From Deltaproteobacteria bacterium (GTDB taxonomy: Bacteria > Desulfobacterota > JACPFL01), in NCBI GenBank assembly GCA_016183025.1, contig JACPFL010000165.1, positions 1-32,309 of the forward strand: a DNA stretch of 32,309 nucleotides, given 5' to 3'. A program made the translations under genes and the position numbers. Each line of letters begins with the position of its first letter. Position 1 is the stretch's first letter. A model generated the notes under the pieces. The model searched no databases. It was given only the letters and a program-made list of their open reading frames with translations, and had not been told where the DNA came from. This document shows, piece by piece, positions 10,516 to 23,476 of this stretch.

Positions 10516-11895
10516 TCAGAGGATGTAGCGGGTCAGGTCCTCGTCCTTGACCACATCCATCAGCCGCGTGCGGACGTAGGCGGCGTCGACCACGATCTCC
10601 TTCCCCCCCAGCTCGGGCGCGTCGAAGGAGACCTCGTCCAGCAGGCGCTCCATGATCGTGTGCAGCCGCCGGGCGCCGATGTTCTCGGTCCGGTCGTTCA
10701 CCTCCGCCGCGATGGTGGCGATCTCCTGGATCGCGTCCGGCTCGTAGCGCAACGTGATCTCCTCGGTCGCGAGCAGCGCGGTGTACTGCTTGGTCAGGGC
10801 GTTCTCCGGCTCCGTGAGGATCCGGACGAGGTCCTCCTGCCGCAGCGGGTCCAGCTCCACCCGGATGGGGAAGCGCCCCTGGAGCTCGGGGATCAGGTCC
10901 GAGGGCTTGGCCACGTGGAACGCGCCCGCCGCGATGAAGAGGATGTGATCGGTGCGCACCGGGCCGTGCTTGGTCGTCACCGTGGAGCCCTCGACGATGG
11001 GCAGGATGTCGCGCTGCACCCCCTCCCGGGAGACGTCGGGGCCGTGCCCTTTCTCCCGCCCGGCGATCTTGTCGATCTCGTCGATGAAGATGATCCCGGA
11101 CTGCTCCACCCGCTGGATCGCCATGCGCACGACCCCGTCCATGTCGATGAGCTTCTGGGCCTCCTCCTGGGCCAGGAGCTCCAGGGCCTCGGGGATCGGC
11201 ACGCGGCGGCGCTTGGTCTTCTTCGGGAACAGGTTCCCGAAGAGGTCCCGGATGTTGATGTCGACCTCCTCCAGCCCCTGCGGCGAGAAGATCTCCACCA
11301 TGGGGAGCATCCGGTCCCGCACCTCGATCTCGACGAACCGGTCGTCCAGCCGCCCCTCCCGGAGCATCCGGCGGAGCTTCTCCCGGGTGCTCTTCTGGCG
11401 CAGGGCCTCGGCGCGCATGGCCTCGTAGTCCTCCGCCCCCTCCGCCGGGCCCGGCTCCGGCCGGCCGGGGAAGAGCAGGTCCAGCACCCGCTCCTCGGCC
11501 AGCTCGCGAGCGCGGGCCTGGACCTTGGCCGTCTCCTCGGCCTTGACCATCCCCACCGCGATCTCCACGATGTCGCGGATCATGGACTCGACGTCGCGCC
11601 CGACGTAGCCCACCTCGGTGTACTTCGAGGCCTCCACCTTCAGGAAGGGGGCCTGGGCCAGCCGGGCCAGGCGGCGGGCGATCTCGGTCTTCCCCACGCC
11701 CGTGGGGCCGATCATGATGATGTTCTTCGGCGCGATCTCGTCCCGCAGCTCCGGAGGGACCTGCTGCCGCCGCCAGCGGTTGCGCAGGGCGATGGCCACC
11801 GCGCGCTTGGCCGCCCGCTGCCCCACGATGTAGCGGTCCAGCGCCTCGACGATCTGCCGCGGGGTCAGGACGCTCGTCAGCTCGCCCGCGCTCAC
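10516..11895 (-). CDS. hslU: ATP-dependent protease ATPase subunit HslU
   Basis: HslU is the AAA+ unfoldase ring that feeds proteins to the HslV peptidase in the cytoplasm. The 459-residue protein is complete. It shows the N-terminal [17 protein letters not shown], Walker A G-P-T-G-V-G-K-T (63-70), the pore loop around G-Y-V-G-R-D-V-E, Walker [10 protein letters not shown], sensor regions, and the C-terminal D-L-T-R-Y-I-L tail that inserts into HslV. The GTG start at 11895 overlaps the hslV stop as GTGA, so the two subunits are translationally coupled. Confidence 0.96.
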   Translation of the reverse strand: MSAGELTSVLTPRQIVEALDRYIVGQRAAKRAVAIALRNRWRRQQVPPELRDEIAPKNIIMIGPTGVGKTEIARRLARLAQAPFLKVEASKYTEVGYVGRDVESMIRDIVEIAVGMVKAEETAKVQARARELAEERVLDLLFPGRPEPGPAEGAEDYEAMRAEALRQKSTREKLRRMLREGRLDDRFVEIEVRDRMLPMVEIFSPQGLEEVDINIRDLFGNLFPKKTKRRRVPIPEALELLAQEEAQKLIDMDGVVRMAIQRVEQSGIIFIDEIDKIAGREKGHGPDVSREGVQRDILPIVEGSTVTTKHGPVRTDHILFIAAGAFHVAKPSDLIPELQGRFPIRVELDPLRQEDLVRILTEPENALTKQYTALLATEEITLRYEPDAIQEIATIAAEVNDRTENIGARRLHTIMERLLDEVSFDAPELGGKEIVVDAAYVRTRLMDVVKDEDLTRYIL

Positions 11896-12497
11896 AGCTC
11901 CTCCACGGCGATCTGCTCGTTCGTGTAGATGCAGATCTGGCTGGCGATCCGCATGGAGGTCTCGACGATCCCGCGGGCGTCCAGGGCCGAGTGCTGGAGC
12001 AGGGCCCGGGCCGAGGCCAGGGCATAGGGGCCGCCGGTCCCGATGGCGCAGATCCCGTCGTCGGGCTCCACCACGTCCCCGGTGCCCGAGATGATGAAGG
12101 AGTGCTCCTGGTCGGCCACGATCATGAGCGCCTCCAGGCGCCGCAGCATCCGGTCCGTCCGCCAGTCCTTGGCCAGCTCCACGGACGCCCGGGTGAGGTT
12201 GCCGTGGTACTGGTCGAGCTTCCCTTCGAAGCGCTCGAACAGGGTGAAGGCGTCGGCCGTGGCCCCCGAGAACCCGGCCACGCCCTTGTCCTGATAGAGG
12301 CGCCGGACCTTGCGGGCGCTGTGCTTGATCACGGTCTGCCCCAGGGTCACCTGCCCGTCCCCGCCGATCGCCACCCGCCCGTCCCGTCGCACGCAGAGCA
12401 CCGTGGTCCCGTGCAGGCGGGGCGGCCCCGCCCGATCGCTCGCGCCCGGCCGCGCCCGCGTGCCGCCAGCGCCCGGCTCGCCTCCCGGTCCGGTCAT
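11892..12497 (-). CDS. hslV: ATP-dependent protease peptidase subunit HslV
   Basis: HslV is the Ntn-hydrolase peptidase of HslUV. The mature core [12 protein letters not shown] through [13 protein letters not shown] is typical. The catalytic threonine should be the first of the T-T pair, Thr31 in this numbering, and must become N-terminal. Starting at the ATG at 12497, which overlaps the xerC stop as ATGA, adds a 28-residue Gly/Pro/Arg-rich leader before H-G-T-T. Most family members start one to four residues before this motif. A CTG codon at 12414-12416, directly before H-G-T-T, would give the usual 174-residue form. Either that codon is used, or the leader is removed as a propeptide. Confidence 0.92.
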   Translation of the reverse strand: MTGPGGEPGAGGTRARPGASDRAGPPRLHGTTVLCVRRDGRVAIGGDGQVTLGQTVIKHSARKVRRLYQDKGVAGFSGATADAFTLFERFEGKLDQYHGNLTRASVELAKDWRTDRMLRRLEALMIVADQEHSFIISGTGDVVEPDDGICAIGTGGPYALASARALLQHSALDARGIVETSMRIASQICIYTNEQIAVEEL

Positions 12498-13432
12498 CGC
12501 GCCCGCACCCGCGCCCGGGGATGGGTCCGGTCGTAGACCTCCATGAGCCGGTCCACCGTCACGTGCGTGTACTTCTGCGTCGTCGAGAGCGAGGCATGTC
12601 CCAGCAGCTCCTGGATGGCCCGCAGGTCCGCGCCTCCCTCCAGGAGGTGCGTGGCGAAGCTGTGGCGGAGCGCGTGGGGGCTCAGGGTCCCGGCCAGCCC
12701 GCAGCGCGCCAGGTACTTCTTGAGCAGCCGCTCCACGCTGCGCGGGGTCAGGCGGCCCCCCCGGGAATTCAGGAAGAGCGCCGGCGCCCCCCGCCTCGCC
12801 GGGCCGAGCAGCCCGTCGCGCCGTTCCAGGTAGGCCCGCAGGGCGCCCAGGGCCTTGGAGCCCACCGGCACGACCCGCTCCTTCCGTCCCTTGCCCATGA
12901 CCCGCACCACCGCCGGCCCGGGGTCCAGGTCCCCCACGTCAAGCCCCGTCAGCTCGCTCACCCGGAGTCCCGAGGAGTAGAGCAGCTCCCACATCGCCCG
13001 GTCGCGGAGGGCCAGCACCGTGTCAGGCTCAGCCGCCTCGAGCAGCCGGAACGTGTCATCGACCGTCAGGACGCCCGGCAGCGGCTGGCGCGGCTTCGGC
13101 GTGGCCAGGACCTCCCCGGGGTTGCGCGCCACAATCCCCTCCCGCCGCAGGAACCGGAAGAACGTCCGGATGGCCGCCAGCTTGCGCGCCACAGACGCGC
13201 GCGCGTGGTCCCGCGCCAGGGTCGCGAGGAATGCCCGGATCGCGAGGTGGTCGATCGCCTCCGGGGCCGGCGCGCGCCCCCCGCCGGCCTCCCGCAGGAA
13301 GGCCTCGAACTGGCGCAGGTCACTCAGGTAGTTCCGGCGGGTGTGCTCGGACGCCTGCACCTCCCCGGCCAGGTGGCGGGCGAACCCTTGCAGGCAGTCC
13401 TCCAGCGTCTTCTTCGCCTTCCGCAGCGCCAT
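12494..13432 (-). CDS. xerC: tyrosine recombinase XerC
   Basis: XerC acts with XerD at dif to resolve chromosome dimers. The 312-residue protein has the N-terminal SAM-like core-binding domain (residues about 10-110), followed by the catalytic domain with R157 (S-G-L-R-V-S-E-L), K181 (G-K-G-R-K-E-R), H253 and R256 (H-A-L-R-H-S-F-A), H279 (L-L-G-H-A-S) and the nucleophile Y288 (T-Q-K-Y-T-H-V). No residue is missing. The gene lies next to hslV, as codV/xerC does in many bacteria, so a housekeeping role is more likely than a mobile-element integrase. ATG 13432 has no clear Shine-Dalgarno; 74 bp separate it from trmFO. Confidence 0.94.
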   Translation of the reverse strand: MALRKAKKTLEDCLQGFARHLAGEVQASEHTRRNYLSDLRQFEAFLREAGGGRAPAPEAIDHLAIRAFLATLARDHARASVARKLAAIRTFFRFLRREGIVARNPGEVLATPKPRQPLPGVLTVDDTFRLLEAAEPDTVLALRDRAMWELLYSSGLRVSELTGLDVGDLDPGPAVVRVMGKGRKERVVPVGSKALGALRAYLERRDGLLGPARRGAPALFLNSRGGRLTPRSVERLLKKYLARCGLAGTLSPHALRHSFATHLLEGGADLRAIQELLGHASLSTTQKYTHVTVDRLMEVYDRTHPRARVRAR

Positions 13433-13506
13433 CGTACTGAAAACTGTACCATAGTGCCGCAAAAGATCAACGCAGTCGCGCCCGCACCCGCCGGGAGACC
13501 GGCCGG

Positions 13507-14820
13507 TCAGAGGCCCGCCGCGGCCTGCCAGCTCTCGACCGCCTGCTCCGCCCGGGCCGCGTACTGCTGGCGCCGGAGTCTGCGGGGCGCGCGCCCGGGC
13601 AGGGGAGCCAGGAGCCCGAAGGCCGCGTTCATGGGCTGGAACCCCCGGGGGCTCGGGGTGGTCAGGTAGGCGAGGAGCGCGCCGAGCATCGTCGTCGGGG
13701 GGGGCACCACCGGGGGCTGGCCGTGCCACAGGCGGGCCGCGTTGATCCCCGCGAGCAGCCCCATGGCGGCCGACTCCGTGTACCCCTCCACGCCGCAGAG
13801 CTGCCCGGCGATGAACAGGCGGGGCAGACGCCGGAGCTGCAAGGTGGGGGTGAGGAGCAGGGGGGCGTTGACGTAGGTGTTCCGGTGCACGCTCCCCAGG
13901 CGGGCGAAGCGCGCCTCCTGCAGACCCGGGATCATCCGGAAGACCCGCCGCTGCTCCGGCCAGGTGAGTTTGGTCTGGAACCCCACGATGTTGTAGAGGG
14001 TGGCCGCGGCGTCCTCCTGGCGGAGCTGGACTACGGCGTGGGGCTCCTTGCCGGTCCGGGGGTCCACCAGGCCGACCGGCCGCATCGGGCCGTAGGCCAG
14101 GGTGTCCCGACCCCGCTCGGCCATGACCTCGATGGGCAGGCACCCCTCGAAGTAGGGGATCCGCTCGAACGGGTGAAGCGGGACCTTCTCCGCCCCGAGC
14201 AGCGCTGCGACAAAGCTCTCGTAGTCCCGCTCGGTGAGCGGGCAGTTCAGGTAGTCCCCCGCGCCATCCTCGTAGCGGGACCCCCGGTAGACCACGTCCT
14301 CGGCGATGGAGTCCGCCTCCACGATCGGGGAGATCGCGTCGTAGAAGTACAGGTAGTCCTTCCCCAGCAGCTCCCTCAGCGCCTGCGCCAGGGGGTCCGA
14401 GGTGAGGGGGCCGGTGGCGACAATGACCAGCCCGTCTGGGGGCAGGGCCGTCACCTCCTCGCGCCGGACGGTCACCCCGGGCAGGGCCTCGACCGCGGCC
14501 GTCACCGTCCGGGCGAAGCGCTCGCGATCCACGGCCAGGGCCTCGGCGGCCGGCACGCGGGCCTCGGCGGCCGCGCGCAACACCAGGGAGTCCAGACGCC
14601 GCATCTCGGCCTTGAGCAGCCCCGCCGCCGTGTCGGGGGCCTCGGACTTGAGCGAGTTGCTGCAGACGAGCTCCGCCAGGTCGGGCAGGTGATGAGCCGG
14701 GGAGAAGTGGGCCGGCTTCATCTCGTAGAGCGTGACCGACACGCCGCGCCGCGCGGCCTGCCACACGGCCTCGCAACCGGCGAGCCCGCCGCCGATGACG
14801 GTCAGTCCGGAGACGCGCAT
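13507..14820 (-). CDS. trmFO: methylenetetrahydrofolate-tRNA-(uracil-54) methyltransferase
   Basis: TrmFO makes ribothymidine at position 54 of tRNA using methylene-tetrahydrofolate and FAD. The 437-residue protein starts [17 protein letters not shown], the FAD dinucleotide-binding motif. It has the conserved L-V-C-S-N-S-L-K-S cysteine segment near residue 50, D-Y-L-N-C-P near 180, [10 protein letters not shown] near 235, [11 protein letters not shown] near 260 and [13 protein letters not shown] near 340 carrying the second active-site cysteine. ATG 14820 fits the family start. The frame continues upstream but crosses a TATAAT box, so it is probably not translated. The gene heads the xerC-hslVU-arg-dap run. 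Confidence 0.95.
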   Translation of the reverse strand: MRVSGLTVIGGGLAGCEAVWQAARRGVSVTLYEMKPAHFSPAHHLPDLAELVCSNSLKSEAPDTAAGLLKAEMRRLDSLVLRAAAEARVPAAEALAVDRERFARTVTAAVEALPGVTVRREEVTALPPDGLVIVATGPLTSDPLAQALRELLGKDYLYFYDAISPIVEADSIAEDVVYRGSRYEDGAGDYLNCPLTERDYESFVAALLGAEKVPLHPFERIPYFEGCLPIEVMAERGRDTLAYGPMRPVGLVDPRTGKEPHAVVQLRQEDAAATLYNIVGFQTKLTWPEQRRVFRMIPGLQEARFARLGSVHRNTYVNAPLLLTPTLQLRRLPRLFIAGQLCGVEGYTESAAMGLLAGINAARLWHGQPPVVPPPTTMLGALLAYLTTPSPRGFQPMNAAFGLLAPLPGRAPRRLRRQQYAARAEQAVESWQAAAGL

Positions 14821-14826
14821 GGCGCC

Positions 14827-14856
14827 ATTATAGTGGACCCGGCCGCCCCGGACCAA
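14827..14856 (-). promoter_or_regulatory. candidate trmFO promoter giving a leaderless transcript
   Basis: On the minus strand a perfect -10 hexamer TATAAT (14832-14827) lies 18 bp from a partial -35 TTGGTC (14856-14851). Only six bases separate the -10 box from the trmFO ATG. Initiation at the usual distance would therefore start at or next to the A of the ATG, giving a leaderless mRNA. No Shine-Dalgarno sequence is placed before this ATG, which agrees. This could be the main promoter of the trmFO-to-folK run. Inferred from consensus only. Confidence 0.55.
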
Positions 14857-15265
14857 CAGCCCTCTGCCGCCTCGTGTGCTCCTCCCTCCAGATGGCCCGT
14901 GTCCAGCGGACATGCCCTTGTGCGGCGCAGCGCGTAGCGGAGACTGGCGCCAGCCATACTTGCATGCTCCCTGCGTCGGTACCGCCGTGCGAAATCCACT
15001 TGACCTGGCCCCGGAGCCGTGCGACCATACGTCCGTAAGGGGGGACGCTGGTCAGCAGGCAGCACGGCTCAGAGCCTCGGTTCTCCGGAAGTTCGGCCAG
15101 AAAGTTTTTGCGGTGCGGTCAGACCTCAAAGGCTCTCTAGGTCTTTGGGGCCTTTTTTCTTATGGGGCCTGACGTGGCGACTGACCGGCGTGGACCTTCC
15201 ACGGGCGCGGAGGCGTCTTCCCAAGCCTCGGAGCGCGTCGCTGTCGGGGGAAGAGCGGAGGAAGG
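14857..15265. other. non-coding stretch between trmFO and the plus-strand gene pair
   Basis: About 400 bases without a convincing coding sequence: short ORFs on both strands lack family-like composition and ribosome sites. It holds a TTGACC element at 15000-15005, several short dyads (for example GGCTC-A-GAGCC near 15066) and a plus-strand rho-independent terminator at 15128-15161. A small RNA of roughly 125 nt on the plus strand between these is possible. I searched by eye for tRNA T-loops and for the SRP RNA core and found neither. Confidence 0.4.
15128..15161 (+). terminator. rho-independent terminator
   Basis: AAAGGCTC (15128-15135) can pair with GGGCCTTT (15148-15155), an 8-bp stem with one G-T pair and a 12-nt loop. 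A run of Ts (15153-15158, then CTT) follows. The orientation is plus, but no plus-strand protein gene lies before it, so it may end a small RNA or a transcript antisense to the trmFO upstream region. Confidence 0.6.
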
Positions 15266-15511
15266 ATGCTGAGACTTCGCGTGCGGGCGATGGGCGGCAG
15301 CGAGGACTTTGCCGTGGCGATCCGCGTCCGCCAGAAGAGCGGCCGGCGGTGGCTGGCCGAGATCGACGGATTGAAGGACTGGGTCTCCAGCGGCGGCCGA
15401 GCTGAACTGGAGTTCCAGGGACGAACCAAGGAGCTGGCCGAGGCTTCGGCCTACCGGTACCTCACGCAGCACTTCCAGATCGTGGAAGGGGCCGAGGGCC
15501 GGGGACGGTAA
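15266..15511 (+). CDS. small hypothetical protein (81 aa)
   Basis: Not recognised. The ATG has a strong ribosome site (GGAGGAAGG, ending next to the start), and codon use looks like that of real genes here. The 81-residue product is soluble, with alternating beta-type stretches (LRLRVRA, FAVAIRVR, WLAEIDG, AELEFQG) and a C-terminal helix (KELAEASAYRYLTQHF). It has no membrane segment, cysteine or obvious catalytic motif. The next gene, a cold-shock protein, starts 27 bp later on the same strand, so the two may be cotranscribed. The pair lies between topA and trmFO, which are adjacent in many bacteria. Confidence 0.65.
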   Translation: MLRLRVRAMGGSEDFAVAIRVRQKSGRRWLAEIDGLKDWVSSGGRAELEFQGRTKELAEASAYRYLTQHFQIVEGAEGRGR

Positions 15512-15815
15512 GCAGGCGGCGTTCGGAGGGCGGGGGGGATGGCACAGGGGACCATCAAGCGGCTGGTGCGGGACCGGGGGTTTGGCTTCATCCAGGCGGA
15601 CGATGGGCGAGAGATCTTCTTCCACCGGTCCGGCTTTCCCGGCAGCGAGTTCGACACGCTGCGCGAGGGGCAGCGGGTCGAGTTCGATGTCGAGCGCGGG
15701 GAGAAGGGCCTGCGGGCCAACCGCCTGAAGCTGGCCCAGAAGAAGATGCGCAACGTCAAGGCCGAGGGGATCCCCACCGAGGTCCCCTGCGAGCGCTGCG
15801 GGCGGATGATGGTCA

Positions 15816-18158
<2,343 letters not shown>

Positions 18159-18198
18159 GGTTCACAGGCCGTGGGCACTGCCCTCCAGCCCTGGCTCC

Positions 18199-18675
18199 TC
18201 AGTGGTAGATCTGGTCCCATTCGCCCTGCAGGGCGTGGACCACCTCGACCCGGCCCACCCGATCATGGGCGGCCAGGATCAGCGCCGTGATGGCCCGGAT
18301 CTCGTCGAGCCCGACCTCCTCGACGTCCACGGCCATCGCCTTCTCGATCACCTCCTCCCGGATCGCGGGGCTGATCAGCCCCAGCCCCTCCAGGCGCAGC
18401 AGGAACCCCAGGGCCTCGGGAGTCAGCCGCCACTCCTCCTCACGGGTCAGCACGCGCCAGACGTGGGGAGAACCCCCGTCGGCGACGGCGCGGCGCGCCT
18501 CGTCCAGGGCCATCCGGCGCTCCAGCCACGCGAAGGCCGCCTCGATCTCCAGCGGCGAGAACCCCTGTGCCACCAGGTGCTCGTAGATCACCTGCTCGTT
18601 CACCAACATCTCCGGGTCGTCGACGACGTACCGGGTCAGCAGCTCGAGGATCCCCAGGATCTTCGTCCCGATCAT
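18199..18675 (-). CDS. smg: Smg-family protein (DUF494)
   Basis: A 158-residue protein of the Smg/DUF494 family, which lies between dprA (smf) and topA in many proteobacteria. Its biochemical function is not established. Typical features are the N-terminal I-L-x-L-L-x-x-Y-V-x-D segment, the helical region near L-E-I-E-A-A-F-A-W-L-E-R, and the C-terminal M-A-V-D-V-E-E-V-G-L-D-E-I-R-A-I-T-A-L-I-L (family: L-D-x-x-K-W-x-x-L-x-V-L). ATG 18675 follows AGGGGGC; a GTG one codon upstream is possible. It is 8 bp from dprA and 40 bp from topA, so the three genes are probably cotranscribed. Confidence 0.85.
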   Translation of the reverse strand: MIGTKILGILELLTRYVVDDPEMLVNEQVIYEHLVAQGFSPLEIEAAFAWLERRMALDEARRAVADGGSPHVWRVLTREEEWRLTPEALGFLLRLEGLGLISPAIREEVIEKAMAVDVEEVGLDEIRAITALILAAHDRVGRVEVVHALQGEWDQIYH

Positions 18676-18683
18676 CACGCCCC

Positions 18684-19805
18684 CTACGCCACCTTCAGGA
18701 ACCGCTTCCCGCTGAGCTGGCGGACCCGGCCCTTGAGCTCGAGCTGCAGCAGCGCGCCGGACGCCACGGCGGGGCTCAGGCCCGAGCCCCGCACGATCAG
18801 GTCGATGGGCGTCGGATCCGTGCCCAGCACGGCCAGCACCGCGCCCTCCGCAGGCGTGCCCCCGGCCTCGCCTGGCTCGGCTCGCCCGTCCTCCCTCGGG
18901 GCCGGCAGCTCGCCCAGGACCCCGGTCAGCTCTTCCAGGATGTCCGTGACCCCTTCCACCAGCTTGGCCCCCTGCTTGAGCAGCCAGTGCGTCCCATGAC
19001 TCGTGGCCGAGGTGATGGGACCGGGCACGGCGAACACCTCGCGTCCCTGGTCCAGCGCCGCCCGGGCCGTGATGAGCGAGCCGCTGCGTTCGGCGGCCTC
19101 GACCACGATCACGCCCAGGGCGAGCCCGCTGATCAGGCGGTTGCGCACCGGGAAGTGCTCCGGGAGCGGCGGCGTCCCGGGCGGGAATTCGCCCAGCAGG
19201 GCCCCCTGGGCCCGCACCGCCTCGGCCAAGTCCTGGTGGGCCGCCGGGTAGACCCGATCCAGTCCGCAGCCGAGCACAGCCAGGGTCCGCCCGCCGACCG
19301 CGAGGGCCCCGCGATGGGCCGCGGCATCGATCCCGCGGGCCAGTCCGCTCACCACCGTGATCCCGCGCAACGCCAGCTCCGCCGCCAGGCGCTCCGCCGC
19401 CGCGAGGCCGTAGGAGGAGGCTTCTCGTGAGCCCACCATGGCCACGGCCCGCCAGTCCTCGGGCATGAGGGCCCCGCGGACGTAGAGGAAGGGTGGGGGG
19501 TCCGGGATCACCCGCAGGCCTCGGGGATACGTGGGGTCCGTCCACGGCACCAGGGTCAGGCCCGCCTTCTGGAGCTGGGCCACCTCCGCGTCCAGGTTCT
19601 TTCCCGAGCCTGCCCGCAGCGCCTGGGCCAGCGCAGAGGAGACCCCGGGAACTGCGCAGAGGGCCGTCAGGTCCGCGGTCAAGATGGCCCGGGGGTGGCC
19701 AAATTGTTCCAGCAGCCTCCGGCACAGGACCGGTCCGAGGCCCGGAACCCCCCCGAGGGTCAGCCAGTCGGCCCAATCACAAGATTGTTCTGCTATTTCA
19801 GTCAC
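18684..19805 (-). CDS. dprA: DNA processing protein DprA (Smf)
   Basis: DprA loads RecA on incoming single-stranded DNA during natural transformation and is widespread even in species not known to be competent. The 373-residue protein has an N-terminal helix-hairpin-helix/SAM-like region (G-V-P-G-L-G-P near residue 20; L-x-A-V-P-G-V-S near 52), then the Rossmann-like domain with A-M-V-G-S-R-E-A-S near 122, S-G-L-A-R-G-I-D-A-A-A-H near 152, and V-F-A-V-P-G-P near 257. It ends with a DprA winged-helix domain (I-D-L-I-V-R-G-S-G-L-S ... L-E-L-K-G-R-V). The GTG start overlaps the previous gene's stop (GTGA). Confidence 0.95.
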   Translation of the reverse strand: MTEIAEQSCDWADWLTLGGVPGLGPVLCRRLLEQFGHPRAILTADLTALCAVPGVSSALAQALRAGSGKNLDAEVAQLQKAGLTLVPWTDPTYPRGLRVIPDPPPFLYVRGALMPEDWRAVAMVGSREASSYGLAAAERLAAELALRGITVVSGLARGIDAAAHRGALAVGGRTLAVLGCGLDRVYPAAHQDLAEAVRAQGALLGEFPPGTPPLPEHFPVRNRLISGLALGVIVVEAAERSGSLITARAALDQGREVFAVPGPITSATSHGTHWLLKQGAKLVEGVTDILEELTGVLGELPAPREDGRAEPGEAGGTPAEGAVLAVLGTDPTPIDLIVRGSGLSPAVASGALLQLELKGRVRQLSGKRFLKVA

Positions 19806-20695
19806 TTAGCCTGGCCTTCCCGAACGGACGCGTCCTCGACCTCCGAGACGACCCGGTCGCCCCGGCCCAGGAGCTGCTTGCTTTGCAAAACCAGGGCCGT
19901 GGCCGTCCGCTCCTCCACGGAGAGGACGACGAGCTGGCCGATCGACTCCCGGGGGAGGGGGTCGCGGGGAGGGGTCTTGGGGACCTCCATCCGCTTGAGC
20001 CCCACTTCGATCTCGTAGGCATCGAGGCCAAACGGCCGCTCTCCGTGGAAGACCATGAACAGCAGCCCCGGCTCCACCTTGTCCCGGCGTCCGCGGTCGA
20101 TGTATACGATATGGCCCTGCCCGATGGCCGACAGCTCTTCCCGTGCCCCGATCAGGAGTCCCTGGATCCTCACCGGGCCCCGCGAGGCGATCAGCGGCCG
20201 GGGAGGCGGCTCGTAGGGCAGGAGCTGATCCCCCGCGCGAATCTCCGTGTAGGAGGTCACGATCTCCCCGTAAATCTGCTCTCCGCTGGTTGGCCTGATG
20301 ACCACGACCCCCTGCGCCACGATCAGGTCCCCGATCCGGTCGCCCGTATGTGGATGACGCACCGGCCGGACCACACGGGCCACGGTCAAGCGATCCCCCG
20401 GCTTCAGCGTTCGCCCTGCTGCCGGGAGGATCTGGATCTCGTCCCCCTGGCCAAGCATCAACGTGCGCGTGGTCCCCCGGACCACGGTGCCGACCCATTC
20501 CGGTGGTTGCGTGGCAATGAACCCCCGCTCTGGAGGGACTGGGACCGTGGTCACCGGCGGACGGCTCTCCTCGCGCCGCTCCTGCGCAGAGGCCGGGAGG
20601 AGGCTGGCCCCTATGACCAGCCCGACCGCCACGCACACTCCGGTCCAGTGGCTCACATCGCGGCTCCCGCTGTGCCTGCAACCCCAGATCGGCAT
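19802..20695 (-). CDS. exported protein of unknown function upstream of dprA
   Basis: A 297-residue protein with an N-terminal signal peptide (hydrophobic V-C-V-A-V-G-L-V-I-G-A-S-L-L, probable cleavage after P-A-S-A at residue 37), so periplasmic or envelope-located. A Pro-rich linker (40-68) precedes beta-rich sequence. The pattern I-G-x-L-x-V ... x-x-x-G-D-x-(L/V) occurs at about residues 121-159 and 252-283, and R-R-D-K-V-E-P-G-L-L-F-M-V-F near 203 resembles a G-D-x-V-x-x-G-x-x-F turn seen in envelope proteins. Proteins in this position in related genomes often carry a LysM domain; I see none here. GGAAGGAGGG precedes the ATG. Coupling to dprA is by a 4-bp overlap. The function is not assigned. 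Confidence 0.8.
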   Translation of the reverse strand: MPIWGCRHSGSRDVSHWTGVCVAVGLVIGASLLPASAQERREESRPPVTTVPVPPERGFIATQPPEWVGTVVRGTTRTLMLGQGDEIQILPAAGRTLKPGDRLTVARVVRPVRHPHTGDRIGDLIVAQGVVVIRPTSGEQIYGEIVTSYTEIRAGDQLLPYEPPPRPLIASRGPVRIQGLLIGAREELSAIGQGHIVYIDRGRRDKVEPGLLFMVFHGERPFGLDAYEIEVGLKRMEVPKTPPRDPLPRESIGQLVVLSVEERTATALVLQSKQLLGRGDRVVSEVEDASVREGQAK

Positions 20696-20757
20696 CGGAC
20701 CCTCCTTCCCCTGGGAGGACGTGATGACAGCGGGTGAGGCCAGCTCGGTAAATCCAG

Positions 20758-20769
20758 GACAGCCCTGTC
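20758..20769. promoter_or_regulatory. 12-bp dyad between the cupin gene and the exported-protein gene
   Basis: GACAG-CC-CTGTC is a perfect 5-bp inverted repeat 8 bases past the cupin stop, and its flanks partly extend the pairing. It is a weak hairpin without a T-run, so it may be an attenuating terminator of the cupin gene or an operator for the dprA operon. Confidence 0.25.
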
Positions 20770-20776
20770 GGACCCT

Positions 20777-21145
20777 TCAGACCCGGCCGTAGCGATCCTC
20801 GTACCGGGTAATGTCCTCTTCGTCAAAAGTTCCGAACGACACCTCGAGGATTCGAGCCGGCCGTGGACCGGCACAGCTCAGGCGATGGCGGGACGTCCGG
20901 GGGACCGTTACGGTCTCTCCCGGCTTGGGGGAGATCCGGAGCCCGTCCACCTCGACCTCCAGGCCCTCGTCCAGGACGATCCAGAGCTCATCGCGGTGCT
21001 GGTGGGACTGGAGGCTGGTCGCCTCCCCCGGGATCACCGTCAGGATCTTCACCGTGCAGGGCTCATTATGGGCGACCTGAAGGAACCCCCCCCAGGGCTT
21101 GTCCACCTTCACCATCTGGTCTCCCAGCGCCATCGACGTCATCAC
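20777..21145 (-). CDS. cupin, mannose-6-phosphate isomerase type II-like
   Basis: A 122-residue single cupin. Residues 16-100 resemble the C-terminal phosphomannose isomerase domain of ManC/AlgA enzymes: K-P-W-G-G-F, V-K-I-L-T-V-I-P-G-E-A-T-S-L-Q-S-H-Q-H-R-D-E-L-W-I-V carrying the metal ligands H-x-H and E, then P-G-E-T-V-T-V-P and H-R-L. As a stand-alone domain it may isomerise mannose 6-phosphate or another sugar phosphate, or only bind a small ligand; the substrate is not evident. The start could be ATG 21145 (a G-rich ribosome site sits next to it) or the ATG at 21133. It is transcribed divergently from ligA with its own promoter. Confidence 0.85.
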   Translation of the reverse strand: MMTSMALGDQMVKVDKPWGGFLQVAHNEPCTVKILTVIPGEATSLQSHQHRDELWIVLDEGLEVEVDGLRISPKPGETVTVPRTSRHRLSCAGPRPARILEVSFGTFDEEDITRYEDRYGRV

Positions 21146-21160
21146 CCCTGCATTTTCAAG

Positions 21161-21190
21161 AGTTTAGGGGCCCCCTCCCTGACCTGTCAA
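21161..21190 (-). promoter_or_regulatory. promoter of the cupin gene
   Basis: A perfect -35 hexamer TTGACA (21190-21185), 18 bp spacer and -10 TAAACT (21166-21161). Transcription would start about 21154, leaving a leader of only about nine bases before ATG 21145. Confidence 0.55.
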
Positions 21191-21224
21191 GAAGGATTCT
21201 ACCTGGTACAGTTCGCTCTAAGCC

Positions 21225-21283
21225 ATGAGTACTTCATAACCAACTGGGATCATTGATGATTTAGTCACTCTGGGGTCAGAGTG
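21225..21283. promoter_or_regulatory. three dyads in the cupin-ligA divergent region
   Basis: Between the two divergent promoters lie ATGA-GTACT-TCAT (21225-21237), ATCAT-TG-ATGAT (21249-21260) and CACTCTG-GGGT-CAGAGTG (21266-21283), the last a perfect 7-bp stem with a 4-nt loop. None is followed by a T-run. They could be operators; the third could also form a hairpin. Confidence 0.35.
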
Positions 21284-21299
21284 GCGGAGGGCCGCTCGT

Positions 21300-21329
21300 T
21301 TGGTGACGATCCATCTGGCGTGCTATCAT
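21300..21329 (+). promoter_or_regulatory. candidate ligA promoter
   Basis: TTGGTG (21300-21305), an 18-bp spacer and TATCAT (21324-21329). The layout resembles the trmFO promoter (TTGGTC, 18 bp, TATAAT). The start site would fall near 21336, about 65 bases before the ligA start. Confidence 0.45.
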
Positions 21330-21348
21330 ACGGCGCGGGCGGGCATAG

Positions 21349-23412
<2,064 letters not shown>

Positions 23413-23413
23413 A

Positions 23414-23433
23414 GGCGGATGACGACCTCCGCC
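23414..23433 (+). other. stem-loop after ligA
   Basis: GGCGGA (23414-23419) and TCCGCC (23428-23433) form a 6-bp stem with an 8-nt loop directly after the ligA stop. No T-run follows, so it may stabilise the mRNA or attenuate transcription before acyP. Confidence 0.3.
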
Positions 23434-23476
23434 GCGCCCGAGCGGGTGTAGGCCCAGAAGCCGTCCCCTGAGCCAG

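Noticed and set aside
12494-13432. xerC as integrase of a mobile element
   Set aside because: Neighbours are conserved housekeeping genes (trmFO, hslV), no attachment repeats or cargo were seen, and the sequence fits chromosomal XerC.
14802-15065. Minus-strand frame upstream of trmFO
   Set aside because: It overlaps the trmFO promoter, has no recognisable features and no ribosome site.
14857-15265. tRNA or SRP RNA gene
   Set aside because: No T-loop consensus, acceptor pairing or SRP core sequence was found by eye on either strand.
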